64,000 nt of DNA from Bradyrhizobium sp. in8p8 (GTDB taxonomy: Bacteria > Pseudomonadota > Alphaproteobacteria > Rhizobiales > Xanthobacteraceae): the NCBI RefSeq assembly GCF_000426845.1, contig NZ_AUGD01000014.1, forward strand, positions 124,001-188,000. The letters are read 5' to 3'. The notes under the pieces were generated by a model, which had not been told where the DNA came from, ran no database searches, and worked only from the letters and a program-made list of their open reading frames with translations. The translations under genes were made by a program, and so were the position numbers. How positions within the stretch are numbered: position 1 is the stretch's first letter; each line of letters opens with the position of its first letter. Shown here piece after piece: positions 42,416-50,491 of the stretch.

Positions 42416-43361
42416 AGCGGTCCGCCGGCCGGCACAATCGATGCAGCGTAATTTCGGGCGGGCAGTTGAAGCGCACGGCCACAACGCTCGATCCTGCGCC
42501 GACCGACGTGTAACCGATCATATCGTGATAGCGCCAGGCTCCGGCTCCCATCCGACGCGGCAGCACTGAGTCAAGGGTGATGGGGATCGAGCCCGGAAGA
42601 CAGATCTGTCCTCCGTGCGTGTGTCCGCTCAGGAGTACATCAAAGCCCGCATGCGCCGCTTGCCGGTAGATTTCGGGTGTGTGGGACAGCAGCATCGAAA
42701 ATGCTCCGTCCGGGATCTCCGACCCAACCTTCTCGATGTTATCGACCCTGAAATAGTGCGCATCGTCGATCCCTGCGATGAATATCTTCTGATCGCCGCG
42801 CGTGATCGTCGTGCATTCGTTCTGGAGCATGCGTATGCCCATCGCCTCCAGACCGGGCAGCATCCTGATGGTGTCGTGATTGCCGAGCACACCGAGAATG
42901 GGCTGCTTGAGTTGGGCGGTCACACGTGCCATGCCTTCCAGCGCAGCATCGAACGCTCCGAAAGTCTTGCCACGATAGTCGCCGGTCAGGACGCATAAAT
43001 CATAGTTCAGGCCTGACACCAGCTCGACCAGGCGCCGCATGGCGCGCTGGCTCATATCTACGTGGGTATCGCTGATGTGAAGAACCGTGAAACCTTCGAA
43101 CAACGCCGGCAAACTTGCGCACTCGATACTGTTGTATTTCACGGAAACGCGCTCGGCATTTCGGCGTCCGCGCCAGTAAAGCCCGGACAGCTTCAGAACA
43201 TTTCGTATCAACGAATGAACGGAGTACCAGTTCTCGATATGAAAGAAGTTGAGGCCCTGGCCGAAGATCTGGGCCTCATGATCCGTTTCGATCCCAAGCC
43301 GTTGCCGCGCGTGGATCCGCCCCAGGCGCTGCTCCAAGATCGAAAGCAATTCATCGTCCAC
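42396..43361 (-). CDS. Calcineurin-type metallophosphoesterase (321 aa)
   Basis: The binuclear metal site of the calcineurin-like superfamily is intact: VLHISDTHVDM, VLTGDYRG, VLGNHDTIRM and VLLSGHTHGGQICLPG. This is typical of UDP-2,3-diacylglucosamine-type or phosphodiesterase relatives (YkuE-like). The start is GTG 43361 (VDDELLSILEQRLGR); the frame runs on to 43679 but that stretch contains an ABC-transporter remnant and a FixK box. It is convergent with the CarS-like gene. Substrate unknown. Confidence 0.82.
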   Translation of the reverse strand: MDDELLSILEQRLGRIHARQRLGIETDHEAQIFGQGLNFFHIENWYSVHSLIRNVLKLSGLYWRGRRNAERVSVKYNSIECASLPALFEGFTVLHISDTHVDMSQRAMRRLVELVSGLNYDLCVLTGDYRGKTFGAFDAALEGMARVTAQLKQPILGVLGNHDTIRMLPGLEAMGIRMLQNECTTITRGDQKIFIAGIDDAHYFRVDNIEKVGSEIPDGAFSMLLSHTPEIYRQAAHAGFDVLLSGHTHGGQICLPGSIPITLDSVLPRRMGAGAWRYHDMIGYTSVGAGSSVVAVRFNCPPEITLHRLCRPADRFNTADP

Positions 43362-43518
43362 TGGGTGCGCCTTTCGGTTCGAGGCAATCAACTGCGTATC
43401 CACACTGGTTGATGTCTTCTGCGGATAGATCGAGCTTGTCCAGGGCAAGAAGAAGTGGCGCCACGCGGTTGGCCGAGGCGGCCCACTCCGCCAACCGCGG
43501 ATAATTGTCGGTAAACCA
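43351..43518 (-). pseudogene. Remnant of SbmA/BacA-like ABC half-transporter
   Basis: In one leftward frame from 43518 the sequence reads WFTDNYPRLAEWAASANRV, then LLLALDKLD, and stops at 43351. This is the region just before the nucleotide-binding domain of SbmA/BacA-type ABC transporters. Neither the membrane domain nor the ATPase is present. It abuts and overlaps the metallophosphoesterase start. Confidence 0.65.
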
Positions 43519-43665
43519 GCTGCTCGCGCCGGATTTGCAGCAAAGTGAAGGTGAGGGCGACCAGCTATGGACCGAGCACCACGCCCGGTGTCCCCGTGAG
43601 GACCAATCCGCTGACGACGGCGATGAGAGACAGCATCATGATCGGGCGATCCTAGGCACGGCCGC

Positions 43666-43679
43666 TTGATTTGGGTCAA
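43666..43679. promoter_or_regulatory. FixK/FNR box, distal, upstream of Usp paralog
   Basis: TTGATTTGGGTCAA fits TTGA-N6-TCAA. It is 139 bases upstream of the ATG at 43819 and could also serve the leftward metallophosphoesterase region. Confidence 0.65.
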
Positions 43680-43749
43680 CTCGGCAGCCCCAGGTCATGG
43701 CCTGGGCGGCAATTGGAAATTCGACGGCCGAGCCCGGACCGGAAATGTT

Positions 43750-43763
43750 CTGACCCAGATCAA
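43750..43763. promoter_or_regulatory. FixK/FNR-like box, proximal, upstream of Usp paralog
   Basis: CTGACCCAGATCAA has one mismatch. It is 55 bases upstream of the ATG at 43819, matching the position of the weaker box before the paralog at 10182. Confidence 0.6.
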
Positions 43764-43818
43764 TCGACCCGGGCCCGGCGCTGGTATCCTATAAAAATTG
43801 CATTTTCGGAGATACGCG

Positions 43819-44655
43819 ATGGCCATCAGGGACGTTCTGCTCACCTTGACCAGCTATCCCGAACCGACGCCGGCTTCGGTGATCGACCGCGCCTTATCGC
43901 TTATCTCACCATTTGCCGCGCACATCGCGGCGATCTCTTGTGAAGTCCATGTGCAGGTACCCGGGACTTTCCTGTCCGGGGTCGGCAATGTCGGATCAAT
44001 CGTGGCCAGCGAAGCTCACAAGAGCAGGAAAAATGCGCAGGACCTGCTGGCGACTTTTGAAGCGGCCACCACGAAATCGGGGCTGCTGAACGAGATCATT
44101 CTCGAGCGTTGCCTGACGTCCGAGGTCCCGGATCTCCTGGTAGACTATGCTCGGCTGCGCGATCTCACCATCGTGCCGGTGCCGGAATCCTATGACCAAT
44201 GGTATGCTGAAGCGATCATCTTCGGTTCGGGAAGACCGACGCTGGTGCTGCCGGAGGCCACCACCTCCAGGGAAGCCGAACTCAGCAGAGTGATGGTTGC
44301 GTGGGACTTCAGCCGCGCGGCGGCACGTGCCGTCTCCGATGCGATCCCGATCCTGGAGAAGGCGCGAGAGGTGATTATTCTCACGGTCACCAATGAGAAG
44401 GCGATTTCAAGCCGGCGCTCGTCACCCGAACTTGCAAAGAATCTCTCGCGTCATGGCATCGATGTGGTCGTCGAAGAGGTCGATGCTGCAGGAAGGGCCA
44501 TCGGCGATGTTCTCGCGGCTGAGATAGCTTTCCGCAGGGCAGATGTGCTCGTCATGGGGGCGTATGGTCACTCCCGCTTGCGAGAGTTCATATTAGGAGG
44601 TGCCACCCGCAGCATACTGACGAGGCCGCCAATTCCCGTGCTGTTGTCGCACTGA
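43819..44655 (+). CDS. Universal stress protein, paralog of the gene at 10182 (278 aa)
   Basis: A tandem-domain universal stress protein, 278 residues, about 83 percent identical to the product at 10182 without gaps. The C-terminal signature VMGAYGHSRLREFILGG is kept. ATG 43819 is preceded by CGGAGA. Two FixK-type boxes lie upstream (139 and 55 bases). No ABC exporter follows here, unlike the other copy, so the duplication covered only the Usp gene and its leader. The gene ends the accessory block. Confidence 0.9.
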   Translation: MAIRDVLLTLTSYPEPTPASVIDRALSLISPFAAHIAAISCEVHVQVPGTFLSGVGNVGSIVASEAHKSRKNAQDLLATFEAATTKSGLLNEIILERCLTSEVPDLLVDYARLRDLTIVPVPESYDQWYAEAIIFGSGRPTLVLPEATTSREAELSRVMVAWDFSRAAARAVSDAIPILEKAREVIILTVTNEKAISSRRSSPELAKNLSRHGIDVVVEEVDAAGRAIGDVLAAEIAFRRADVLVMGAYGHSRLREFILGGATRSILTRPPIPVLLSH

Positions 44656-45133
44656 ACCGATTCGCAACCGGCCAAGCTACTGCGAGTGGCCTTCAGTTTC
44701 CTGAATATCCTGGGCCTAGACAGCCCGATCTCCGATCATACGACGACGCATTGCGACCTTTGTCGCTTGCGGCGGGTTCTAACTCTTGTTGAGTATTCAG
44801 CGCCCATTTCTCCGCATTCTCGGATGGTGCGCCAAGTGAACCGTTTTATCGCGAACCGTCATCTGTATGCGAGTAATCGGGCACGAGGTGTTGGGCCTCT
44901 AACGATGGACGGCATCGCCGAGAGTTAAAGGGCCTGCGGCCCCGATCGCTTCCCGCAACGGCTGGTCGGGCTATTTTCCCCGCCACCATGCGGCTCCTCG
45001 CGCAAGTCAAAATAGCCCTCCGTCGCCGTCCTCCGCTGCGCTCCGGCCTACGGTGCAGGTCGATCGCCTCCCGGCGCAAGCACCGCCATCGAGGCCGCAA
45101 TCACGCGGGCCCGACGCAAACGGAGAGACGATC
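44656..45133. other. Gene-free leader before ardC
   Basis: No gene is visible. The last 130 bases are G+C-rich with Arg-coding shadows on the forward strand and have the look of the long leader I recall upstream of ardC-type genes. Confidence 0.4.
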
Positions 45134-46108
45134 ATGGCTACCAACCGGCCACACCAAGCCCAATCATCCAAGCATACCAGAGCTGCTTCAATCACCAAGA
45201 ACTCCAGTACGCATCCGCGTGTAGACGTCTATCAGCGCGTCACCGACAAGATCATCCGCGACCTTGAGCAGGGCACGCGTAGTTGGATCAAGCCTTGGAC
45301 TCCGTCGTCAGGGCAGGCCGTGCCAGCCCGCCCACTACGCCATGACGGCACACCATATCGAGGCGTCAATGTTCTCATCCTGTGGTCCGAAGCAATCACG
45401 CATGGCTACTCGTCGGCAACTTGGATGACGTATCGCCAGGCCCAGGCGCTGGGTGCTCAAGTCCGCAAAGGTGAGCAGGGCGCGAGTGTCGTCTATGCCA
45501 AAGCCATTGAACGCGCCGATGACGATCCTGTGACGGCCGAAGAGGCCATCCGACGTATCCCGCTGCTCCGCGCGTATACGGTCTTCAACATCGAGCAGAT
45601 CGATGGCCTTTCTGCGCAGCCCGCGCCGGTCCCGGCCCATGAACCCACGTCAACGAGGATCGACAGTGTCGATGCCTTTATCGCCGCCACCACAGCCAAG
45701 ATCGTCCACAAGGGCAACCGTGCCTGCTATCTTCCGTCAGATGACCGTATCGAACTGCCGCCTTATCGTCAGTTCATCGATACGCCAACCTCGAGCGCAG
45801 CCGAAGGCTACTATGCGACGCTGCTTCACGAACTCATCCATTGGACGTCGCCAAAGCATCGCTGCGACCGTGATCTGGGAAAGCGCTTCGGAGACAACGC
45901 CTACGCGCGCGAAGAGCTCGTCGCCGAGATCGGGGCTGCGTTCCTCTGCGCTGATCTTGGCATTGCACTGGAACCGAGGTCAGACCATGCTTGCTATCTC
46001 GCAAGCTGGTTGGCTGTACTCAAATCCGACAAGCGGGCAATCTTTACCGCTGCTGCCCTGGCGCAGAAAGCAGTCGATTGGCTCGCTGCTAAGAGCCACC
46101 CCGACTAG
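45134..46108 (+). CDS. ardC: ArdC-like antirestriction protein (324 aa)
   Basis: The N-terminal ssDNA-binding-type domain (residues 35-150: RVDVYQRVTDKIIRDLEQGT, WIKPWTPSSG) and a C-terminal metalloprotease-like domain with the zinc motif HELIHWT (near residue 236) and downstream Glu (EELVAEIGAAFLC) match ArdC. Known ArdC proteins on plasmids protect incoming DNA against restriction. ATG 45134 follows GGAGAG. It is a typical cargo of conjugative elements and supports an island boundary here. No restriction system is visible in the window. Confidence 0.88.
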   Translation: MATNRPHQAQSSKHTRAASITKNSSTHPRVDVYQRVTDKIIRDLEQGTRSWIKPWTPSSGQAVPARPLRHDGTPYRGVNVLILWSEAITHGYSSATWMTYRQAQALGAQVRKGEQGASVVYAKAIERADDDPVTAEEAIRRIPLLRAYTVFNIEQIDGLSAQPAPVPAHEPTSTRIDSVDAFIAATTAKIVHKGNRACYLPSDDRIELPPYRQFIDTPTSSAAEGYYATLLHELIHWTSPKHRCDRDLGKRFGDNAYAREELVAEIGAAFLCADLGIALEPRSDHACYLASWLAVLKSDKRAIFTAAALAQKAVDWLAAKSHPD

Positions 46109-46403
46109 GACTACTTTGACAGAATGTATTTGCCAAGCATTTGCTTTCGGCAGCACGGACACCCTGGAGCCAGCGGCCGCAGAATGAGATCGACCGTCGC
46201 GTGACGCACGGCGCGCGTGGTTGGTTGATGCAGGGGCCGCTAGTCTTTTTCCCGCCTCACGAATGCAAGGCGATGATGTTGCGGAAGGCAGATCTGGCCC
46301 GCTCTGATTCAATGAGCGGCCCTGCGGCACGCTAGGCGCAACTTCGCAGATGGGCCAACAGGGGAAGTCAGCCTTGGCTAAGAGGGTGCCATCTCATGCG
46401 GCA
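46109..46403. other. Gap with no supported gene
   Basis: Only short Arg-rich frames without ribosome binding sites are present. Nothing is identified. Confidence 0.35.
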
Positions 46404-46801
46404 TTAGCCACTCGGCGGCGGCGTTTCGTTTCGCAATTGGGCCATAGCCGTGACGACCTGCGCTGGCGCGAATGGCTTCATCAGAAGAAGGCTGTTGCGC
46501 GACGCCCACTCGTCGGCAGCTGCGCCGGTCATGTAAACCACCGGAAGGTCCGGCGAATAATTCTCTTGCGCGTTTTGCAACCTGCCAGCCCGTGTGATCG
46601 TCCTTCAAATTGATGTCCTCATAAGCGCGCGATATTTATGGTCGTCATTGGCAACGCGAGCGCTTCCTTGCCGGAGGCCACTACCTCCGCCTCGAAGCCT
46701 CCTTCTGCCAGCGCCTCCCGGACCATTTCCGCAATGAGGTGGTCGTCCTCGAAAACCAATATCCGCAATGGACTTTGCACGGCCCGCCCTCCAGTCCACA
46801 T
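46404..46801 (-). pseudogene. Single-domain response regulator with three frameshifts
   Basis: Read leftward, the receiver is complete but split in four frames. They are PLRILVFEDDHLIAEMVREA (from about 46760), NDDHKYRALM, DINLKDDHTGWQVAKRARE (with the phospho-acceptor Asp of TDINL partly lost) and YSPDLPVVYMTGAAADEWAS, LLMKPFAPAQVV (with the conserved KP), to the TAA at 46404. Three separate indels near 46650, 46618 and 46562 are needed to restore it. This is more than sequencing error usually gives, so the gene is decaying. Confidence 0.8.
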
Positions 46802-46981
46802 CGTTGTGGCTGCGTGCAAAGTACAAAAGTGCACACAAACTTCCAATCGGTATTCAGCCATTCCTAGCCCGGTGAGACCTGGTATTAGCCTTTTTAACGA
46901 GCGGTTCAGGATCGGTTCACTATTACCTGACCATCGTTCGTAACATAGAGAAGGTCCCTCACAGTAATTGAAGGGCAGGCA

Positions 46982-47326
46982 ATGGCTTCGGTGTTTTTGG
47001 TGGAGGATGAAGTACTCATCCGCATGATGGTGGCCGACATGGTGACGGAGCTTGGCCATACCGTCGCGTGCGAAGCTGGCGATTTGCCTTCGGCGTTGGA
47101 GCACGCAAATGACGCTGCCTTTGACCTCGCAGTGCTCGATGTGCAGCTAGGCCGCGATAGCATCGCGCCTGTGGCGAACGTTCTCGCGCATCGCAACGTC
47201 CCGTTCGCGTTCGCAACGGGCTATGGAGCGGAGGGTGTACCAAAAGAATTTAGCGGACGGCCATGGCTGCAAAAGCCGTTTCAAATAGAACAGCTTGAAC
47301 GCTGCATCGCTCAATTGTTGCCATAA
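46982..47326 (+). CDS. Single-domain response regulator (114 aa)
   Basis: A lone receiver domain. The acidic residues are VEDE (near 8-10), the phospho-acceptor is Asp52 or so in LAVLDVQLG, and the conserved lysine is in LQKPF (near 98-100). No output domain is present; such proteins act by protein contact, as phosphate sinks or as switches in a relay. ATG 46982 follows AGGGCAGGC. It is divergent from the broken receiver gene. A short hairpin (47353-47368) follows the stop. Confidence 0.88.
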   Translation: MASVFLVEDEVLIRMMVADMVTELGHTVACEAGDLPSALEHANDAAFDLAVLDVQLGRDSIAPVANVLAHRNVPFAFATGYGAEGVPKEFSGRPWLQKPFQIEQLERCIAQLLP

Positions 47327-47370
47327 CGACAAGAAGACAACATCGAAACAGACCGCCAACCGAGGCGGCT

Positions 47371-47538
47371 TTACTCACTCATCTTGTTCTCGTCCCAATG
47401 CAGTGTGGCTCTCTCTGTCTCAAGGTCTTTGACGACTTCAGCCATTAGGGCCAGCGCCAGCTGATCGTCTATCAGGGGCCGGACCCGTTTGAGGGCGGCA
47501 AGCTCCTCGTCGATGCTGATGCACCTATTGCACATCAT
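47371..47538 (-). CDS. 55-residue helical protein
   Basis: The frame MMCNRCISIDEELAALKRVR continues as a charged helix (DDQLALALMAEVVKDLETER) and ends DENKMSE. A CXXC pair at the start (CNRC) could bind a metal. The two adjacent ATGs are at 47538 and 47535. I recall similar tiny proteins in Bradyrhizobium. It overlaps the next small gene by 14 bases on the same strand, which suggests coupling. Confidence 0.6.
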   Translation of the reverse strand: MMCNRCISIDEELAALKRVRPLIDDQLALALMAEVVKDLETERATLHWDENKMSE

Positions 47539-47698
47539 GAGGCCGATCTGCCTCTGGCAGTTGGCGCTCTAGCCAATCAGCAATGACCTTGTACTCCCTT
47601 TGCATTTTTTCGAGTTCTTCTCTGGTTTCCTTGTGCTGTGTAAGAGCAGCCTGCACTTGACAATTCCGCTCTAACGCGCGGTACATACGAAGAGGCAT
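47525..47698 (-). CDS. 57-residue helical protein
   Basis: MPLRMYRALERNCQVQAALT, then REELEKMQREYKVIADWLER: a basic amphipathic helix followed by a coiled segment ending in a stop at 47525. The ADWLE ending is typical of a tiny family I associate with Bradyrhizobium. It overlaps the gene at 47371-47538 by 14 bases. Function unknown. Confidence 0.62.
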   Translation of the reverse strand: MPLRMYRALERNCQVQAALTQHKETREELEKMQREYKVIADWLERQLPEADRPHDVQ

Positions 47699-47756
47699 GT
47701 GACTTCCCCGTCACGAAGGATGCCGCCAGCAAACATCTTGTTCCTGATTCGGGAAC

Positions 47757-47957
47757 TTACCTATGTGAATCATTCAGGATTTTGCGGGCGGTTTGAGTCT
47801 CTCTCGGGAAAGGCTCTTGTGTTTTCCTGCCGAGAAAGGTGTCGGGCATAGGAAATCGCGTCAGGACATCACGAGCATCCCTGACGAACTCTTGTAACCG
47901 TTCTATTTCGTCGATTTCTTGCTGGGACGGACGACAGATTCCGCGCCGTAATAACAT
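47757..47957 (-). CDS. Small protein with PDTFLGRK motif (66 aa)
   Basis: The start is ATG 47957 (MLLRRGICRPSQQEIDEIER). The protein is helical in the first 40 residues and then carries the closing motif PMPDTFLGRKTQEPFP. The same motif in shorter form (PPPDTFLGRQKHQPAP) ends the product at 49142. The two are related micro-proteins of a group found near stress and regulator genes in Bradyrhizobium; this is from memory. No function is known. Confidence 0.6.
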   Translation of the reverse strand: MLLRRGICRPSQQEIDEIERLQEFVRDARDVLTRFPMPDTFLGRKTQEPFPRETQTARKILNDSHR

Positions 47958-48184
47958 GGCCGCGCTCCCTGGTTGCAGGCGGGAGCGCAAGCGGTCTCTC
48001 AGCCACCGGCACCCACGGACAGAGCCGCAGCCGGTGATACGCATCGTCTAACACGGGGGCAGAACTTTCCCATTAACATAGAATACATTTGGCGATGGTT
48101 GCGGGCTTACAATTAGCAAGCAAGTCAATGGTTTGGAACGTTACTCCAATCTGGAGGTTGGCCGACCAGCATCACGAGGAGCCG

Positions 48185-48577
48185 ATGATGGTCCCCCAGG
48201 AGCAGCTGAAGAGTGAGCGTGTCAGGGTTTTGCTCGTGGAGGATGAATGGTTCATCCGATTTGATGTAGCTGAGCAGCTTCGAGGCGAAGGGTTTGAGGT
48301 TGTCGAGGCGAGCACCGCAGATGATGCGATGGACTACCTTGCATCAGGCGAGCGGATTGACGCGCTTATAACTGACATCCGAATGCCGGGAACCCTCGAT
48401 GGCCTTGAGTTGGCTGGGAGGGTGCGCGATATGCAACCGATGCTCCTAATCCTCGTTGCCTCTGGAAGCATAGAATTGGAGAGCGCAGCGAGCCGCGTAG
48501 GTAGGTTCATCCGCAAGCCCTACGATCCCAAGCAGATCGCAATGCTGATCGCGGAGATGCTCGGCCCGGCGCTGTAG
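48185..48577 (+). CDS. Single-domain response regulator (130 aa)
   Basis: A receiver domain: VRVLLVEDEWFIRFDVAEQL at the N-terminus, phospho-acceptor Asp in ALITDIRMPGTLDG, and KPYDPKQIAMLI with the conserved lysine at the C-terminus. The start is ATG 48185 or 48188, with GAGG just upstream; the frame reaching back to 48089 is not conserved. No output domain. The next gene, a degenerate receiver, begins five bases after the stop, so they are one operon. Confidence 0.88.
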   Translation: MMVPQEQLKSERVRVLLVEDEWFIRFDVAEQLRGEGFEVVEASTADDAMDYLASGERIDALITDIRMPGTLDGLELAGRVRDMQPMLLILVASGSIELESAASRVGRFIRKPYDPKQIAMLIAEMLGPAL

Positions 48578-48582
48578 TCAGC

Positions 48583-48963
48583 ATGCAAACAGCAACTGTG
48601 TTGATCGTCGAGCAGGACGTGCTCGTTCGCCATCCGCTGGCGGAGTACCTTCGCGAGTGCGGCTATCGCGTGATGGAAGCAACTAACCACGATGAGGCAC
48701 GTGAATGCTTCGAAGGTGGCAAACACTTCATCGAAGTGGCCTTGATCGACGTGGGCGGGCCCACCGGTTCGGGGTTTGCTCTTTCTGCGTGGATACGGAG
48801 CAACCACCCAACTGTGAAGACGATGCTGGGCGCGACAGTCGGCAAGGTCCTCGCTCTCGCGGGTGACCTTTGCGAGGAGGGTCCGCACGCCGCGAAGAGG
48901 TTGGATTATCGACCCGTGCTGGACCACGTCCGCCAACTGTTGGCGACACGAAAGCGGACGTGA
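48583..48963 (+). CDS. Degenerate receiver-domain protein (126 aa)
   Basis: The start VLIVEQDVLVRHPLAEYLRE keeps the receiver fold but has one acidic residue replaced (EQD). The phospho-acceptor region VALIDVGGPTGSGFAL is retained, yet the lysine and threonine switch residues after it are not evident. The C-terminal 40 residues (KVLALAGDLCEEG... DYRPVLDHVRQL) replace the usual beta5-alpha5. The same C-terminus is found in reverse as a remnant at 39748. It may be a pseudo-receiver partner of the gene at 48185. Confidence 0.78.
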   Translation: MQTATVLIVEQDVLVRHPLAEYLRECGYRVMEATNHDEARECFEGGKHFIEVALIDVGGPTGSGFALSAWIRSNHPTVKTMLGATVGKVLALAGDLCEEGPHAAKRLDYRPVLDHVRQLLATRKRT

Positions 48964-48995
48964 GGGCCTCCGATTAGCAATCGCACATCGCCAAC

Positions 48996-49133
48996 ATGAG
49001 GTCCGCCGTGGTCAATCGCATTGATCCGCGTCGCGGCTATGCGATATCGATTGCTGACACGCCAATGGCCGTTGCGATCTTCGCCTTCGGGCCTACAATG
49101 GAATTTTCCGAAACGATGAAGCAGGTCGGCTGA
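48996..49133 (+). CDS. Possible 45-residue peptide
   Basis: The frame MRSAVVNRIDPRRGYAISIA ends EFSETMKQVG. It has no clear ribosome binding site and no known relative. Listed because the codon use is normal and the gap is otherwise empty. Confidence 0.25.
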   Translation: MRSAVVNRIDPRRGYAISIADTPMAVAIFAFGPTMEFSETMKQVG

Positions 49134-49141
49134 ATTAGGCC

Positions 49142-49333
49142 TTATTGTTCATCGTGGCGCAGAGGAGCTGGTTGATGCTTCTGACGGCCCAGAAACGTAT
49201 CTGGTGGCGGGTTAGCTCTGAGAACCTGAATGGACTTGTCGATGCTCCTGCGAGCTTCGCTTATGATGTCCTCATCAACTAAATGGTTCGGTCGATAGAT
49301 GGGGCTAGGCAGTGGCACCATGGTGTCCTCCAT
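49142..49333 (-). CDS. Small protein with PDTFLGRQ motif (about 60 aa)
   Basis: The start could be ATG 49333 (MEDTMVPLPSPIY) or ATG 49321. The protein is a charged helix (DEDIISEARRSIDKSIQVLR) ending in NPPPDTFLGRQKHQPAP, the same closing motif as the product at 47757-47957. The pairing of two divergent copies within 2 kb suggests a local duplication or a small family. Function unknown. Confidence 0.55.
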   Translation of the reverse strand: MEDTMVPLPSPIYRPNHLVDEDIISEARRSIDKSIQVLRANPPPDTFLGRQKHQPAPLRHDEQ

Positions 49334-49445
49334 GACCAGTTGCAACACGCCTTCAACGTCTGAAAATGAAATTAGGACACCAGGCATTCGATTGAGATGC
49401 GGCCTCTATCCCTGTTCCTGACGGGGAACAGGCACAACATGACGG

Positions 49446-49673
49446 TCATAGCCGCTGGTGTTGTTCTAGCTCTCTGCGGATCATATCCCGATGGGCCGCG
49501 TGCGAAGTTCGGAGAGCGCGATAGGTGGCGAGGACATCTAGGGCCAATTCTATTGGGCGTCCCAAGCGTTCCAGATGATCAATTATTTCAATCTGGCGGG
49601 CAATGTGCTTATCGCTCAGCGCAACGTGGCGCTCGGCGTCGATCAGGTGTTCCCGGATGAGCCGCAGGTCCAT
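49446..49673 (-). CDS. 75-residue helical protein
   Basis: MDLRLIREHLIDAERHVALS, then HIARQIEIIDHLERLGRPIE and ALRTSHAAHRDMIRRELEQH: three amphipathic helices with a regular histidine pattern. I recall this layout (HIARQ..I..LER.G) as a family of tiny Bradyrhizobium proteins. No ribosome binding site of note. Function unknown. Confidence 0.62.
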   Translation of the reverse strand: MDLRLIREHLIDAERHVALSDKHIARQIEIIDHLERLGRPIELALDVLATYRALRTSHAAHRDMIRRELEQHQRL

Positions 49674-50491
49674 GCTTCGACTTTACGCCCAACGCAAGTT
49701 GTTCACTAGAAGTTTGGCGAGGACTGAATTCCTTCACGCTTCATGCACTGGGAATAACTCCGGGAAATTCCTGCTAGTCGGCTAGGGGTCAAACTGAGAA
49801 GAACTGACGTTGAGCAAAACGACCTAGCCCTGATGCAGACGTGAACCTGAATTTCGGTCGCTGAGGGAACCAACAGAAGTGCACTCGGCTGGTCAACGCC
49901 ATGGTCAGCCGCAACGTCGCCCGGACACGCCGGCTGAACTCGGGATGTAAGTCCAGGAGAGTGCCAATTCTGTTGCGGAAGAGCCGAGGAGCCAATCCTG
50001 CCTCTGGCCCCGCGTTTTTGCCGACGAGGGCGGCCACCGTTTCTATCCGCGTGGGGGCGGGCTTTCGGCCGGTTCCTCGCCGGCAGCACGGCGTCAACTA
50101 TAAGTCAAACGTCCAGGCCGCCCGGACCGAAGGCTGTTGACTGGCATCTGCGACCGGGCGATTCTGGGGTGCTGATCGCTGCTGTAGTCCACAATGTAGT
50201 CGTCAGTGTAGTCGTAACCCGCCGAACCGCGTTGTTTTATCAAGGTAATTGGCGTCGTGTAAGAAAACGGCCTGCGGAGTCCCTCCCTCTCCGCCATTCT
50301 GTCATACGTTCCCATTTGCCGACGCTTCCATCGGTTGAGCCGCCGCCTATGCGCTCAGTTCTTGAATGACGGCATCTGATGAAGTCGACATTTCCGAGCT
50401 ATGCCTTCGACGTCGGCTACCGACACTTGCCATTTCTAGCCCGGAGCCGCTTCCCGAAGCCCACCACGGAGGGTGAACATCGGGGCGGACT
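49674..50491. other. Gap of 0.8 kb without a supported gene
   Basis: Leftward frames exist (for example 49789-50097) but have Arg-rich composition and no domain or ribosome binding site. The stretch marks the change from the micro-protein zone to ordinary chromosome. Confidence 0.4.

Noticed and set aside
43362..43679. N-terminal extension of the metallophosphoesterase up to an ATG in the FixK box
   Set aside because: The frame runs through the ABC-transporter remnant, and the ATG lies in the regulatory palindrome.
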